This document shows, in pieces, positions 32,963 to 41,130 of a DNA stretch of 64,000 bases (positions are counted from its first letter, which is position 1; every line of letters begins with the position of its first letter). The DNA comes from Longimicrobium terrae (GTDB lineage Bacteria > Gemmatimonadota > Gemmatimonadetes > Longimicrobiales > Longimicrobiaceae), in the NCBI RefSeq assembly GCF_014202995.1, contig NZ_JACHIA010000009.1, positions 1 through 64,000 of the forward strand, in the 5' to 3' direction. A model generated the notes under the pieces. The model was not told where the DNA came from and searched no databases. It saw only the letters and a program-made list of their open reading frames with translations. Position numbers and translations under genes: made by a program.

Positions 32963-33928
32963 TTGGCGACCGTAGCGCACCTGGACTTCGAACGCACCAT
33001 CGCGGACGTGGAGGAGCAGATTTCCTCCCTGCGCACGCTGGCGCGCGAACGCGGCCTGGACGTCAGCAACGAACTGCTGGCGCTGGAGCGAAAGCTTACC
33101 GGCCTCAAGCAGGACACCTTCGCCAACCTGTCGCCCATCGAGCGCGTGCAGGTGGCCCGGCACCCCAAGCGTCCCTACACGCTGGACTACCTGGAGCTGG
33201 TCTTCACGGATTTCGTGGAGCTGCACGGAGACCGCCAGTTCCGCGACGACGCCAGCATCGTGGGCGGCTGGGCGCGGCTGGAGGGCGAAACGGTGATGGT
33301 CCTGGGCCAGCAGAAGGGCCGGGACATGAAGGAGAACCTGCTGCGCAACTTCGGGATGCCGCACCCCGAGGGGTACCGCAAGGCGCTCCGGTTGATGAAA
33401 TTGGCGGAGAAGTTCCGCCGTCCCCTGGTGACGCTCATCGACACGCCGGGGGCCTATCCCGGCATCGGCGCCGAGGAGCGCGGCCAGGGCGAGGCTATCG
33501 CCCGCAACCTGCGCGAGATGGCGGCGCTCACCATTCCGTCGGTCGCCGTGGTGATCGGCGAGGGCGGCAGCGGCGGCGCGCTGGCCATCGGCGTGTCGGA
33601 CCGCGTGCTGATGCTGGAAAACAGCATCTACTCGGTCATCAGCCCCGAGGGGTGCGCGGCCATCCTGTGGAAGAGCGGCGCCGAGCGCGACAAGGCGGCG
33701 ACCGCCATGAAGATCACCGCCGGCGACCTCAAGGGGCTGAGCGTGATCGATGAAGTAATCCCCGAGCCGGCCGGCGGGGCGCACAGCGACTGGGAAGGCA
33801 CCGCAAGCGCGCTTCGCGAGGCGCTGGTGCGCAACCTGGCCGAACTCCGGCCGCTTGGCGTGCAGGAACTGCGCGAGGCGCGGTGGGCCAAGTACATGGG
33901 GATGGGCCGCTGGCGACAGGCCGGCTGA
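32963..33928 (+). CDS. accA: Acetyl-CoA carboxylase carboxyltransferase subunit alpha
   Basis: About 321 residues if the TTG at 32963 is used, matching the ~319 of E. coli AccA. The frame stays open upstream to GTG 32795 and TTG 32897, so the start is uncertain; there is no ATG before the catalytic region. The family pattern is clear: HLDFERTIADVEEQISSL at the N-terminus, HPKRPYTLDYLELVFTDF, ELHGDRQFRDD, and the carboxyltransferase oxyanion region VVIGEGGSGGALAIGVSD. AccA works with AccD to move the carboxyl group from biotin to acetyl-CoA, the first step of fatty-acid synthesis. accD is not in the window. The next gene, ricT, follows after 97 bp. Confidence 0.93.
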   Translation: MATVAHLDFERTIADVEEQISSLRTLARERGLDVSNELLALERKLTGLKQDTFANLSPIERVQVARHPKRPYTLDYLELVFTDFVELHGDRQFRDDASIVGGWARLEGETVMVLGQQKGRDMKENLLRNFGMPHPEGYRKALRLMKLAEKFRRPLVTLIDTPGAYPGIGAEERGQGEAIARNLREMAALTIPSVAVVIGEGGSGGALAIGVSDRVLMLENSIYSVISPEGCAAILWKSGAERDKAATAMKITAGDLKGLSVIDEVIPEPAGGAHSDWEGTASALREALVRNLAELRPLGVQELREARWAKYMGMGRWRQAG

Positions 33929-34025
33929 CCCGCCCCGAGATCCGCGTCAGCGGACCCGAACCAACATAGATGCCGCCGCGCGTTCCCCCGGAGCGCGCGG
34001 CGTGCGCGATAAAGTGGAGGTACCC

Positions 34026-34997
34026 GTGGGACTGGAGCTTCCCGTGTTCCAGCCCCTTCCGTCGGCCGAAGGGCAGACCTTTCTGGTGGAGGTCGGCTTC
34101 AAGGGGATGAGGAAGGGCTTTTTTACCTGCACCGATCCGTCGGTGCGGGTGAATGACTGGGTGATGGTGGAGGTGGAGCGCGGCCGCGACGTGGGCCGCG
34201 TGGTGTCGCTGGGCGGCGTGGCGCAGAAGAAGTGCGGCGACGGCCCCGTGTCGTTCCCCATCCTGCGCCCCGCCGAGGAGGACGAGGTGCGGCAGGTGTA
34301 CGTGCTTCGCGCCGACGAAGAGCGGGTCCGCCGCGGCACGCGCGAGATGGTGCAGCAGCACGGCCTGCACATGAAGGTGAGCGACGCCGAGTGGCAGTGG
34401 GACCGCAACAAGCTCACGATCTTCTTTACCGCCGAGCGGCGGGTGGACTTCCGCCAGCTCGTCCGCGAGCTGGCGCGCACGTTCCGCACGCGCATCGAAC
34501 TGAAGCAGATCGGCGTACGTGACGAGGCGGCGCAGCTGGGCGGCGTGGGCCGGTGCGGCCGCGCCCTCTGCTGCAGCACCTGGCTGCGCGAGATCAAGCC
34601 GATCTCGCTGCAGCTGGCCAAAGACCAGAGCCTGTCGCTGAACCCGCAGCAGATCAGCGGCACCTGCGGCCGGCTGATGTGCTGCCTGACGTACGAGCAC
34701 GATGCCTACCTGCAGGCGCGCAAGCGCTTTCCCCGCGAAGGAAAGACGATCCGCACCACGGTGGGCAACGAGCGGGTGATCGCCATCGACATCTGGCGCA
34801 TGCAGGTGACGCTGCAGGACGACAACCGGCAGCGCCGCACCATCGACCTGGAGCAGCTCAAGGCCGAAACCGTGGTGCAGCCGGCCACGACCCCGGCGCG
34901 CGCGGACCGTCCGCCGCTGCCCAGCCTTCCCAACCCGGCGCAGAGCCAGCGGCCACCCCGCCGCCCGCGCCGCCCAATGGAGCCGAAGCCCGAGTGA
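34026..34997 (+). CDS. ricT: PSP1-domain iron-sulfur protein RicT
   Basis: About 323 residues from GTG 34026, with GGAGGT at 34016-34021; other GTGs at 34002 and 34014 are possible. The PSP1 domain carries four conserved cysteines in GGVGRCGRALCCSTW plus those in SGTCGRLMCCLTYEHD, known [4Fe-4S] ligands in RicT (YaaT). The C-terminal tail is Pro/Arg-rich. In Bacillus RicT forms a complex with RicA and RicF that controls RNase Y mRNA processing and sporulation. Its stop overlaps the metG start (GTGA), and this ricT-metG proximity is also known in Firmicutes, supporting the name. Partner genes for RicA and RicF are not seen here. Confidence 0.92.
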   Translation: MGLELPVFQPLPSAEGQTFLVEVGFKGMRKGFFTCTDPSVRVNDWVMVEVERGRDVGRVVSLGGVAQKKCGDGPVSFPILRPAEEDEVRQVYVLRADEERVRRGTREMVQQHGLHMKVSDAEWQWDRNKLTIFFTAERRVDFRQLVRELARTFRTRIELKQIGVRDEAAQLGGVGRCGRALCCSTWLREIKPISLQLAKDQSLSLNPQQISGTCGRLMCCLTYEHDAYLQARKRFPREGKTIRTTVGNERVIAIDIWRMQVTLQDDNRQRRTIDLEQLKAETVVQPATTPARADRPPLPSLPNPAQSQRPPRRPRRPMEPKPE

Positions 34998-36523
34998 GCC
35001 GGTTTTATCTGACCACGGCGATCGACTACGCCAACGGCGATCCGCACCTGGGCCACGCCTTTGAAAAGATCGGCGCGGACACGATCGCCCGGTACCACCG
35101 GCTGATCGGGGACGAGGTCCGCTTCTGCATGGGGATGGACGAGCACGGACAGAAGGTGGCGCAGACCGCGGCCGCCCGCGGCGTGGATCCCCAGACGCTG
35201 GTGGACGAGCTGGCCGGCCGCTTCGCCGAGATGTGGAAGCGGCTGAACATCAGCAACGACCGCTGGGTGCGCACCACCGACGCGCACCACCGCCGCGGCG
35301 TGCGCGCCCTCATCGAACGCGCCCTGGAGCGCAGCCCCGGCGACTTCTACGAGAAGTCGTACGAAGGCTGGTACTGCGTGGGGTGCGAGCTGTTCAAGCG
35401 GGAAAACGAGATCCAGGACGGGCACTGTGTCCTGCATCCCACGCGCGAGCTGCAGTGGACGGAGGAGCGCAACTGGTTCTTCCGGCTGACCAACTACCAG
35501 GACTTCCTGCGCGCGCACTTTGACGCGAATCCGGACTTTCTGCGTCCGGCGTCGCGTCGCAACGAGATCCTGGCGCTGATGGATTCGGGGCTGGAAGACA
35601 TTTCCATCACCCGCGCGCGGCTGTCGTGGGCCATCCCCTTTCCCCGCCCCACGTCCGACGGTGTGGAACAGGGGACGTGGGTGTGGTTCGACGCGCTCCC
35701 CAACTACCTGACGGACACGGGCTACCCGGACGCGGACTGGGAGGCGTGGTGGCCGGCGCAGCTGCACGTGGTGGGCAAGGACATCACGCGGCTGCACGCC
35801 GTCATCTGGCCGGCGATGCTGCAATCCGCGGGGCTGCCGCTGCCGGAGGGCGTGTGGGGCCATGGCTTCGTGACGCTCGGGGGCGAAAAGTTCAGCAAGT
35901 CCAGCGGCGTGTCGCTTGAGCTGGATGAGGCGATCACCCGCTTCGGCCCGGATGCGTTCCGCTTCTTTCTGCTGCGCGAAGTGCCGTGGGATTCCGACGG
36001 CGCGTTCAGCTGGGAGCGCTTTACCGACCGGTACACGTCTGAGTTGGCGAACGGGCTGGGCAACCTGGCCAGCCGCGCGACCTCCATGATCGGCAAGTAC
36101 CACGACGGCGTGGTGCCCGCGTCGTCGCTGGAAGCTTCGGCCGACATCGCGGACGCGGTGCGGCGGTACCGCGCGGCCATGGACGCCCACCTGCTGCACA
36201 CGGGGGCCGAGGTGGCGTTCGAGGTGGTGCGCACGGCCAACGCGCTGGTGGCGGAAAAGCAGCCGTGGAAGATGGCCAAGGACCCGGCTCTGGCCGGCGA
36301 ACTGGACGTGGTGCTGGCGACGATGGTGCGCTACCTGGCGGCTTCGGCGGTGCTGCTGTCGCCCTTCATGCCGGCGAAGACCGCGGAGCTGTGGGCGCGC
36401 CTGGGCTCCGGCCGCGATTCGCTCGCGGCGCTGGACGAGCTTGCGGCGCTGGACGTGAGCGGGTGGAAGGTGCAGCCGGAAGGCATCCTCTTCCCCCGCC
36501 CGGAAGCCGTCGCGGCCGCGTAG
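34994..36523 (+). CDS. metG: Methionyl-tRNA synthetase
   Basis: About 509 residues from GTG 34994, overlapping the ricT stop by four bases. Class I signature motifs are present: HLGH near residue 19 for HIGH and KFSKS near residue 300 for KMSKS. The connective peptide has a single zinc knuckle built from CVGCELF and a later Cys in GHCVLHP. The length and missing C-terminal tRNA-binding domain match the short MetG form (as in Thermus or MetG2). It charges tRNA-Met for both initiation and elongation. A hairpin follows at 36558-36583. Confidence 0.97.
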   Translation: MSRFYLTTAIDYANGDPHLGHAFEKIGADTIARYHRLIGDEVRFCMGMDEHGQKVAQTAAARGVDPQTLVDELAGRFAEMWKRLNISNDRWVRTTDAHHRRGVRALIERALERSPGDFYEKSYEGWYCVGCELFKRENEIQDGHCVLHPTRELQWTEERNWFFRLTNYQDFLRAHFDANPDFLRPASRRNEILALMDSGLEDISITRARLSWAIPFPRPTSDGVEQGTWVWFDALPNYLTDTGYPDADWEAWWPAQLHVVGKDITRLHAVIWPAMLQSAGLPLPEGVWGHGFVTLGGEKFSKSSGVSLELDEAITRFGPDAFRFFLLREVPWDSDGAFSWERFTDRYTSELANGLGNLASRATSMIGKYHDGVVPASSLEASADIADAVRRYRAAMDAHLLHTGAEVAFEVVRTANALVAEKQPWKMAKDPALAGELDVVLATMVRYLAASAVLLSPFMPAKTAELWARLGSGRDSLAALDELAALDVSGWKVQPEGILFPRPEAVAAA

Positions 36524-36557
36524 CCGGTTTCGCGAACTGCGCTGGATGCTCCACGAT

Positions 36558-36583
36558 CGGGGGAGGGCGCGAGCTCTCCCCCG
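36558..36583 (+). terminator. Terminator after metG
   Basis: CGGGGGAG pairs with CTCCCCCG around a G/C-rich loop, followed by GTTCTG, 35 bp past the metG stop. The T run is weak. Confidence 0.6.
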
Positions 36584-36654
36584 GTTCTGCATGGGGCGGA
36601 CGAACGGGGACGGCGCGATTACATTGAAGGTGCACACATCAAGAGGAGGATGCG

Positions 36655-36906
36655 ATGCTCCACACCTACAAGGCGGTTCTCAGAGGCGATCAGGTAGAGT
36701 GGATCGACTCTCCACCCGCGGCGGACGGCCCGATGCCCGTGCACATCACTCTGCTCGAAGGCGAACGCCAGATGAATCGCGGCCGTGAGATGGCCTCGGT
36801 TCTTGAAGCACTCGCCGCGATGGGCGGCCTGTCTTCCATTCCTGATCCGAGTGCGTGGCAGCGGGAGGTTCGCGAGGATCGCGCTCTTCCGGGACGCGAG
36901 GACTGA
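36655..36906 (+). CDS. Putative antitoxin of a second PIN module
   Basis: 83 residues from ATG 36655 with a strong GAGGAGG upstream. I recognise no antitoxin family by name. The N-terminal half looks like a small beta fold (YKAVLRGDQVEWIDSPP, then PVHITLLEG), as in several short antitoxins, and the C-terminal half is a charged helix and tail (MASVLEALAAMGG). Its stop overlaps the next ATG by one base, and that gene is a PIN toxin, so an antitoxin role is inferred from position and size. It may belong to a poorly described antitoxin type. Confidence 0.65.
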   Translation: MLHTYKAVLRGDQVEWIDSPPAADGPMPVHITLLEGERQMNRGREMASVLEALAAMGGLSSIPDPSAWQREVREDRALPGRED

Positions 36907-37277
36907 TGCTGCTGGACAGCAACATCGTTATCTACGCATCAAAGCCAGAGCACTCGGCGCTTCGTGCGTTCATCGCGGAACATGATCCCGCGGTATCGGT
37001 GGTCACCAGAATCGAGGTGCTGGGTTTTCACGCCCTTGGTTCTGATGAACGCCTCCTCCTCGAGCGGTTCTTTCAGGCAGCCGACGTTCTCCCTCTCACC
37101 GACTCCATCGCTCAAATCGCCATTCTGCTACGCCAGCAGCGCAAGATGAGTCTTGGGGACAGCATCATCGCGGCAACCGCGCTTGCACATCAGCGGGTGC
37201 TGGTTACGCGGAACGTGTCGGACTTCCGATGGGTTGATGGCCTGCAGTTGACGGATCCCTTCTCTGCCCGGACCTGA
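36906..37277 (+). CDS. PIN-domain (VapC-like) ribonuclease toxin, second module
   Basis: 123 residues from ATG 36906, overlapping the antitoxin stop. PIN-domain acidic residues are in order: LLDSN at residues 2-6, TRIEVLGF near 35, LGDSIIAATALAH near 87 and TRNVSDF near 106. All four positions are filled, so a magnesium-dependent endoribonuclease is likely. Its sequence differs clearly from the first PIN toxin at 25639, so the two modules are not recent copies. With the antitoxin it forms a compact two-gene operon. Confidence 0.9.
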   Translation: MLLDSNIVIYASKPEHSALRAFIAEHDPAVSVVTRIEVLGFHALGSDERLLLERFFQAADVLPLTDSIAQIAILLRQQRKMSLGDSIIAATALAHQRVLVTRNVSDFRWVDGLQLTDPFSART

Positions 37278-37408
37278 AGCTTTCCCGCCAAGTCGGGCCG
37301 GCTTTCTGATCCAGGGGCGCGGCCGCTCCGCTCCCGACGTCCTGAGACTTCCCATTGATTGATTGGCAGAGGCGGCACTGTGCCATCAGTCCCTCTGCCG
37401 ATCCAGCC

Positions 37409-37813
37409 ATGCCCGACCAGCGTCCGCGATCCCGTCTGCTGTATCTGCTGCTCACGCTCGCGACGATCAGCCTGGGCCTTGCGGCGAGGCAGATGCGCGC
37501 GTCGCTGCCGTCGTTCATCAACCCGTACCTGGGCGACGTGCTGTGGGCGGCGATGGTGTTCTTTCTGATTGCGGCACTGAGACCGGCGGCATCCACGCGG
37601 TGGATCGCGATCGCGGCGGCGGCGTTCTCGCTCACCATTGAACTGAGCCAGCTGTACCACGCGCCTTGGATTGACGGAATCCGCCACACGCGGCTCGGCG
37701 GGCTGGTGCTGGGATTCGGGTTTCTGTGGAGCGATCTGGTATGCTATGCCGCCGGAATCCTCCTCGCCGCCGCGGCGGACCGGGCGCTGGCCACGAGACG
37801 CCGCCGATCGTGA
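37409..37813 (+). CDS. DUF2809 family membrane protein
   Basis: About 134 residues from ATG 37409 (the frame extends to 37355). Four hydrophobic helices are visible, and the DUF2809 signature ELSQLYHAPWIDGIRHTRLG is followed by LVLGFGFLWSDLVCYAAGI. The family is of unknown function, found as single small inner-membrane proteins. No clear ribosome site precedes the start. It lies alone between the PIN module and the VOC gene, with a 375-bp gap after it. Confidence 0.88.
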   Translation: MPDQRPRSRLLYLLLTLATISLGLAARQMRASLPSFINPYLGDVLWAAMVFFLIAALRPAASTRWIAIAAAAFSLTIELSQLYHAPWIDGIRHTRLGGLVLGFGFLWSDLVCYAAGILLAAAADRALATRRRRS

Positions 37814-38188
37814 CGGGTTCGTGGAGGGAATCCGCCGTGCGCAGCTGATCGGCGCAGGGAAAGGACGCGGCGGGGGGTGGTGGTGGATCAGCGGTGGCGG
37901 CAAAGGAAAAAGCTTGCATCCACCCCATCTGGAGCGGATATTTCCCTCGCCGAAAAACGAAGGCCGGTTCAACGGTAACGCCGGCCACCCCGCACCGGGG
38001 GAATGTCCACCGCGCCACGGAGCGCGGGAGGACCCACGGCCAGGTACGCCCCGCGCTTGTGCGAGGGCGCGTATCGGGCGTGTGCCCCGGTGTCCCAGCA
38101 TTCGGCTCCCCAGTCGTGCCGATGGATGTGTTCACCGTTCCTCGCCCGAACGGCCTGAACGCATCCATCATTGCAAGGAGCCCATCCC
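37814..38188. other. 375-bp gap between the DUF2809 and VOC genes
   Basis: Contains no recognised repeat family and no gene I can support. AAGCTTGCATCC near 37911 and AACGAAGGCCGG near 37958 are AT-richer spots that might carry the promoter of the VOC gene. Confidence 0.4.
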
Positions 38189-38563
38189 ATGCTGCGGCTG
38201 AACCACGCCAACCTCCCCGTTCCCGACGTTCCCGCGCTTCGCGACTTCTTCATCCGCCACTTCGATTTCCGCCTCGTGGGCACGCGGCCGTCGGACGCGT
38301 TCGTGGTCATGGAGGGCGCGGATGGATTTCGCCTGAACCTGATCCGCACCCGCGAAGGCGACCCGTCGTACCCTCGGGACTTCCACGTCGGCTTTCTGGT
38401 GGATGATCCACGGATCGTCCGCGACAAGCACGCGGAACTGACCGCCGCCGGCATCCACGCCGGCGAGGTGGAGGAACTGACGCGCGGCGGTGAATCGTCC
38501 GTCACCTTCTACTGCCACGCGCCCAACGGCATTCTGCTGGAAGTCGGCGCCGTTCTGCGCTGA
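38189..38563 (+). CDS. VOC family (glyoxalase/bleomycin-resistance fold) protein
   Basis: 124 residues from ATG 38189 with AAGGAG at 38175-38180. One VOC unit pair is seen: LRLNHANLPVPDVPALRDFF at the start with metal-binding His5, a middle FHVGFLVDD with His, and the closing PNGILLEVGAVL with Glu. These match the His/Glu metal ligands of VOC enzymes, so it is probably a small metal-dependent enzyme or a ligand-binding protein. Substrate cannot be told from sequence. A GCCGGCCGGG/CCCGGCCGGC hairpin (38570-38610) follows. Confidence 0.87.
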   Translation: MLRLNHANLPVPDVPALRDFFIRHFDFRLVGTRPSDAFVVMEGADGFRLNLIRTREGDPSYPRDFHVGFLVDDPRIVRDKHAELTAAGIHAGEVEELTRGGESSVTFYCHAPNGILLEVGAVLR

Positions 38564-38569
38564 CCGGTT

Positions 38570-38613
38570 GCCGGCCGGGAGGCGGATGGATGAGCCGTCG
38601 CCCGGCCGGCCTT
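38570..38613 (+). terminator. Hairpin after the VOC gene
   Basis: GCCGGCCGGG (38570-38579) pairs with CCCGGCCGGC (38601-38610) around a 21-nt loop, followed by CTTAT. Likely a terminator, with a loop longer than usual. Confidence 0.55.
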
Positions 38614-38638
38614 ATCTCATCTTACGCCACGAGTCGAG

Positions 38639-39214
38639 ATGAAACGCATCCGCGCATGCCTGGCAGCGCTGGCGATCGCTGGCGTCGCGACTGCCTGCCA
38701 TCCTGCCGGGACGGACGATGATCCCAGGATGGCGGCGATGAAGGCGAGCGCACGTGCCCCGCTGGACTCGGTGGACGCGGCGGTGTTCTCCGCGGCGCTC
38801 GGAGACCGACGGGTGGCCGGCGGCGTTCCCGGTGAACTGCTGGTGCAGGCGGAGGCGCAGGGCGCGCCGGCCAACCTAGGCGCGATGGAATCGGAGGTGC
38901 GCTGGAGGATGCGTGGCCTGTCGTTTTCCACGGACCACTCGTTCCGCAGGCGAAGCCGCGTGCCCGCCATCGTCCCGCCCACGCTCGCGCTCCCCCGTCC
39001 CTATCGCCTGATCAGTCATAGCGAGTGGATTGGGCGGGACAACCCGGGAGGCGTGTTCATCCTTTCCCGCCCCGGCTACAACCGCGACCGCTCGCAGGCG
39101 CTGATCTACGTCCTGCACGCGTGCCAGTTCTGCGGAAGTGCCGTCTACCTGCTCCTTGACCGCGGCCCCGGCGGATGGGCAGTCTCGGCTGAGGAACTGG
39201 TGTGGGAGTCGTGA
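38639..39214 (+). CDS. Lipoprotein of unknown function
   Basis: 191 residues. The N-terminus is a lipoprotein signal (CLAALAIAGVATACHPAG), so the protein is attached to a membrane on the outside of the cytoplasm. I recognise no domain. Notable are a conserved-looking segment with two cysteines (YVLHACQFCGSAVYLLLDRG), able to form a CxxC disulfide or bind metal, and a basic stretch SFRRRSR. The next gene starts 50 bp downstream and also encodes a lipoprotein, so they may form an operon. Confidence 0.65.
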   Translation: MKRIRACLAALAIAGVATACHPAGTDDDPRMAAMKASARAPLDSVDAAVFSAALGDRRVAGGVPGELLVQAEAQGAPANLGAMESEVRWRMRGLSFSTDHSFRRRSRVPAIVPPTLALPRPYRLISHSEWIGRDNPGGVFILSRPGYNRDRSQALIYVLHACQFCGSAVYLLLDRGPGGWAVSAEELVWES

Positions 39215-39264
39215 GCGGATCACGGCTTTCGCGAACCTCTTCATCGGCCACAGACGTTCAACGG

Positions 39265-39942
39265 ATGACTCTCTCCAGACGACACGGGATGCACGCGGTA
39301 CGCATGATGGCGAGCGCGCTCAGCGTGCTCGCGGCAGCCTGCGCGCCGGTCGCGCCCGAGAGCACGCCGGGCCCGGTCGCCGCGCTCTCCGTCCGCCTCG
39401 TCGACTCGATTCCCTGGGAGAACGAGATGATCGATGGATTCCTGCGGCGCGTGGAGGTGCGTACCGGGGCGCGACTGGATACCATCCCGCGCGTGACGAC
39501 GTACCAACTCCCCCAGATCATCGGCGATACCATCCTCGCCGGGCTCGCGTACAAGGATGATGGCGTGGTCGCGGGGTACGTGTACGATCCGCGGACGCGC
39601 CGGATCACGCGCACGCCGATGCCGGCGGACCTGAACCCGTCGTTGTCGGCGCCGAGCCTTGCCCCCGATGGCAGGCACCTGGCGTACATCGAGTTCACCC
39701 GTGAGGGCGGGAGAGGCGTCGTGCGCACGTGGCCCGCGCGCGAACGGGTGCTGCTTACGAGGACTGTGGGAGTGCCGGGGACCGACGCGCCAGGCGGACA
39801 CTGGATCCGCTGGCTCGGTCGGGAAACGCTCGAGATCTACATCGAAACCGACGCTGCGGACTCCACTTGGTACCGTATCCGCGCCTCGCTCGACCCGGCA
39901 CGCATCATCGCCGCCGACAGCGTGCGCACGCTTCAGCCCTGA
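39265..39942 (+). CDS. Lipoprotein of unknown function, propeller-like
   Basis: About 225 residues from ATG 39265; ATG 39289 or 39304 are alternatives, all before the lipoprotein signal ASALSVLAAACAPV. The C-terminal part has the motif SLAPDGRHLAYIEFTREG, typical of a TolB/WD-like beta-propeller blade, so this may be a fragment-sized propeller or a single-blade protein. The shortness for a propeller is odd. No enzyme motif is seen. Confidence 0.65.
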   Translation: MTLSRRHGMHAVRMMASALSVLAAACAPVAPESTPGPVAALSVRLVDSIPWENEMIDGFLRRVEVRTGARLDTIPRVTTYQLPQIIGDTILAGLAYKDDGVVAGYVYDPRTRRITRTPMPADLNPSLSAPSLAPDGRHLAYIEFTREGGRGVVRTWPARERVLLTRTVGVPGTDAPGGHWIRWLGRETLEIYIETDAADSTWYRIRASLDPARIIAADSVRTLQP

Positions 39943-40074
39943 GCCGCCAAGCGCCGTGCCGGAAGATGGATCATGCGACCATCCTGCGGACCGGTCCGGC
40001 CCGGCCTGCGTTTCCCCCCGGACACGTATCCGCCCCGCGCGGATGACCATCAACCCTGCCCCGGACACCTGACC

Positions 40075-40545
40075 ATGCGCATCCGCACCCTGATCGCCGC
40101 CGCCTTTGCCGCGCTCGCCTGCGCGCTTCCCGCCACCGCGCAGACCACACCGGAGCAGGAGGTCCGCGCCGTGGTGGACCGCATGTTCAACGGCATGCGC
40201 GCGGGCGACAGCACCGCCGTGCGCGCCGTCTTCCATCCGCAGGCGCGGCTGCAGAGCGTGGTGGCGCGCGGCGACAGCGTGGCCGTGATGACGGAGCCGG
40301 TCGACGGCTTCGTGCAGGCCGTGGGCGCGCCGCACGAGCAGGTGTGGGACGAGCGCATCTCCAACGTGGAAATCCGCGTGGACGGCGAGATGGCGACCGC
40401 GTGGATGAACTACGCCTTTCATCTCGGAGACCGCTTCAGCCACTGCGGCGTGAACGCCTTTCAGTTCGTGCGCACGGCTCGGGGCTGGCAGGTCGTTCAG
40501 ATCATCGACACGCGCCGCCGCCAGTGCGGCACCGCGGCCATCTGA
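40075..40545 (+). CDS. NTF2-like (SnoaL/DUF4440-type) secreted protein
   Basis: 156 residues. A signal peptide (LIAAAFAALACALPATAQ) precedes an NTF2-like fold: EQEVRAVVDRMFNGMRAGDS, then VRAVFHPQARLQSVV, WDERISNVEIRVDGEMATAW and a closing RGWQVVQIIDTRR. This is the cone-shaped fold of SnoaL-like and DUF4440-type proteins, which act as binding proteins or small enzymes. A His in NYAFHLGDRF and a Cys in SHCGVNAFQF lie in the pocket region. Function is unknown. It starts 132 bp after the previous lipoprotein gene. Confidence 0.82.
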   Translation: MRIRTLIAAAFAALACALPATAQTTPEQEVRAVVDRMFNGMRAGDSTAVRAVFHPQARLQSVVARGDSVAVMTEPVDGFVQAVGAPHEQVWDERISNVEIRVDGEMATAWMNYAFHLGDRFSHCGVNAFQFVRTARGWQVVQIIDTRRRQCGTAAI

Positions 40546-41130
40546 TTCCATCGCCGGACGTCGGAGCGGCGGACCGCCTCCATCCGCGACCGCGGAGCAA
40601 GGGAGTCCGCCGCGACACCTCGGAAAGTTCTCACCCGCATGCGGTGCGGGTTGCTCGCCTCCGCGCGTCCGCGGCACACCTCTCCCGCCATCGCGGAGAG
40701 CCCCGGCGAGGCCCGGAACCGCGTCGGATCCATCCTCACCCGTCATCCCCGGAATGCTACGGTTGTGAAACGGTGACACGCGCCTGCTACGGATGCAGTT
40801 TCTGCACGATTGATTGCACACTGCACCGCCGCGGACGTGCGCCCGCCGGGTCTCCAATTCGCCAAGTCCATTCAGGGCAACGACTAAGGACAAATGCCCG
40901 GTTCGGGAACACATGGTGCACGTCCGGACCTTCAAACCGGAAAACACGGAGATCAAAAGAAGGAATCCTCGCCGGCCTTCGAAAGGTAAGCGCTTGGGAT
41001 GCATCCGTTTGCTTGACACCCCGGCGTGCCCGTCCTACCTTCCGATCCTTCCCACATCACCGTGGACTCTGATCCGGCGCGCGGGTGCCGCTCCCCCGCG
41101 TGTTTCCGTCACCAGAATATTGTTGTACTC
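40546..41130. other. 585-bp gap with a Cys-rich open frame and the M23 promoter
   Basis: The gap between the NTF2-like and M23 genes holds the promoter at 41013-41041 and a stretch (40755-40830) whose plus-strand frame is unusually rich in cysteine (ECYGCETV, then ACYGCSFCTIDC). A direct repeat TGCTACGG(A/T)TG causes part of this. No ribosome site is clear, so I do not call a gene. Confidence 0.45.
41013..41041 (+). promoter_or_regulatory. Promoter of the M23 peptidase gene
   Basis: TTGACA (41013-41018), exactly 17 bp, then TACCTT (41036-41041). The predicted transcript would start near 41048, about 83 nt before the ATG. Confidence 0.7.
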
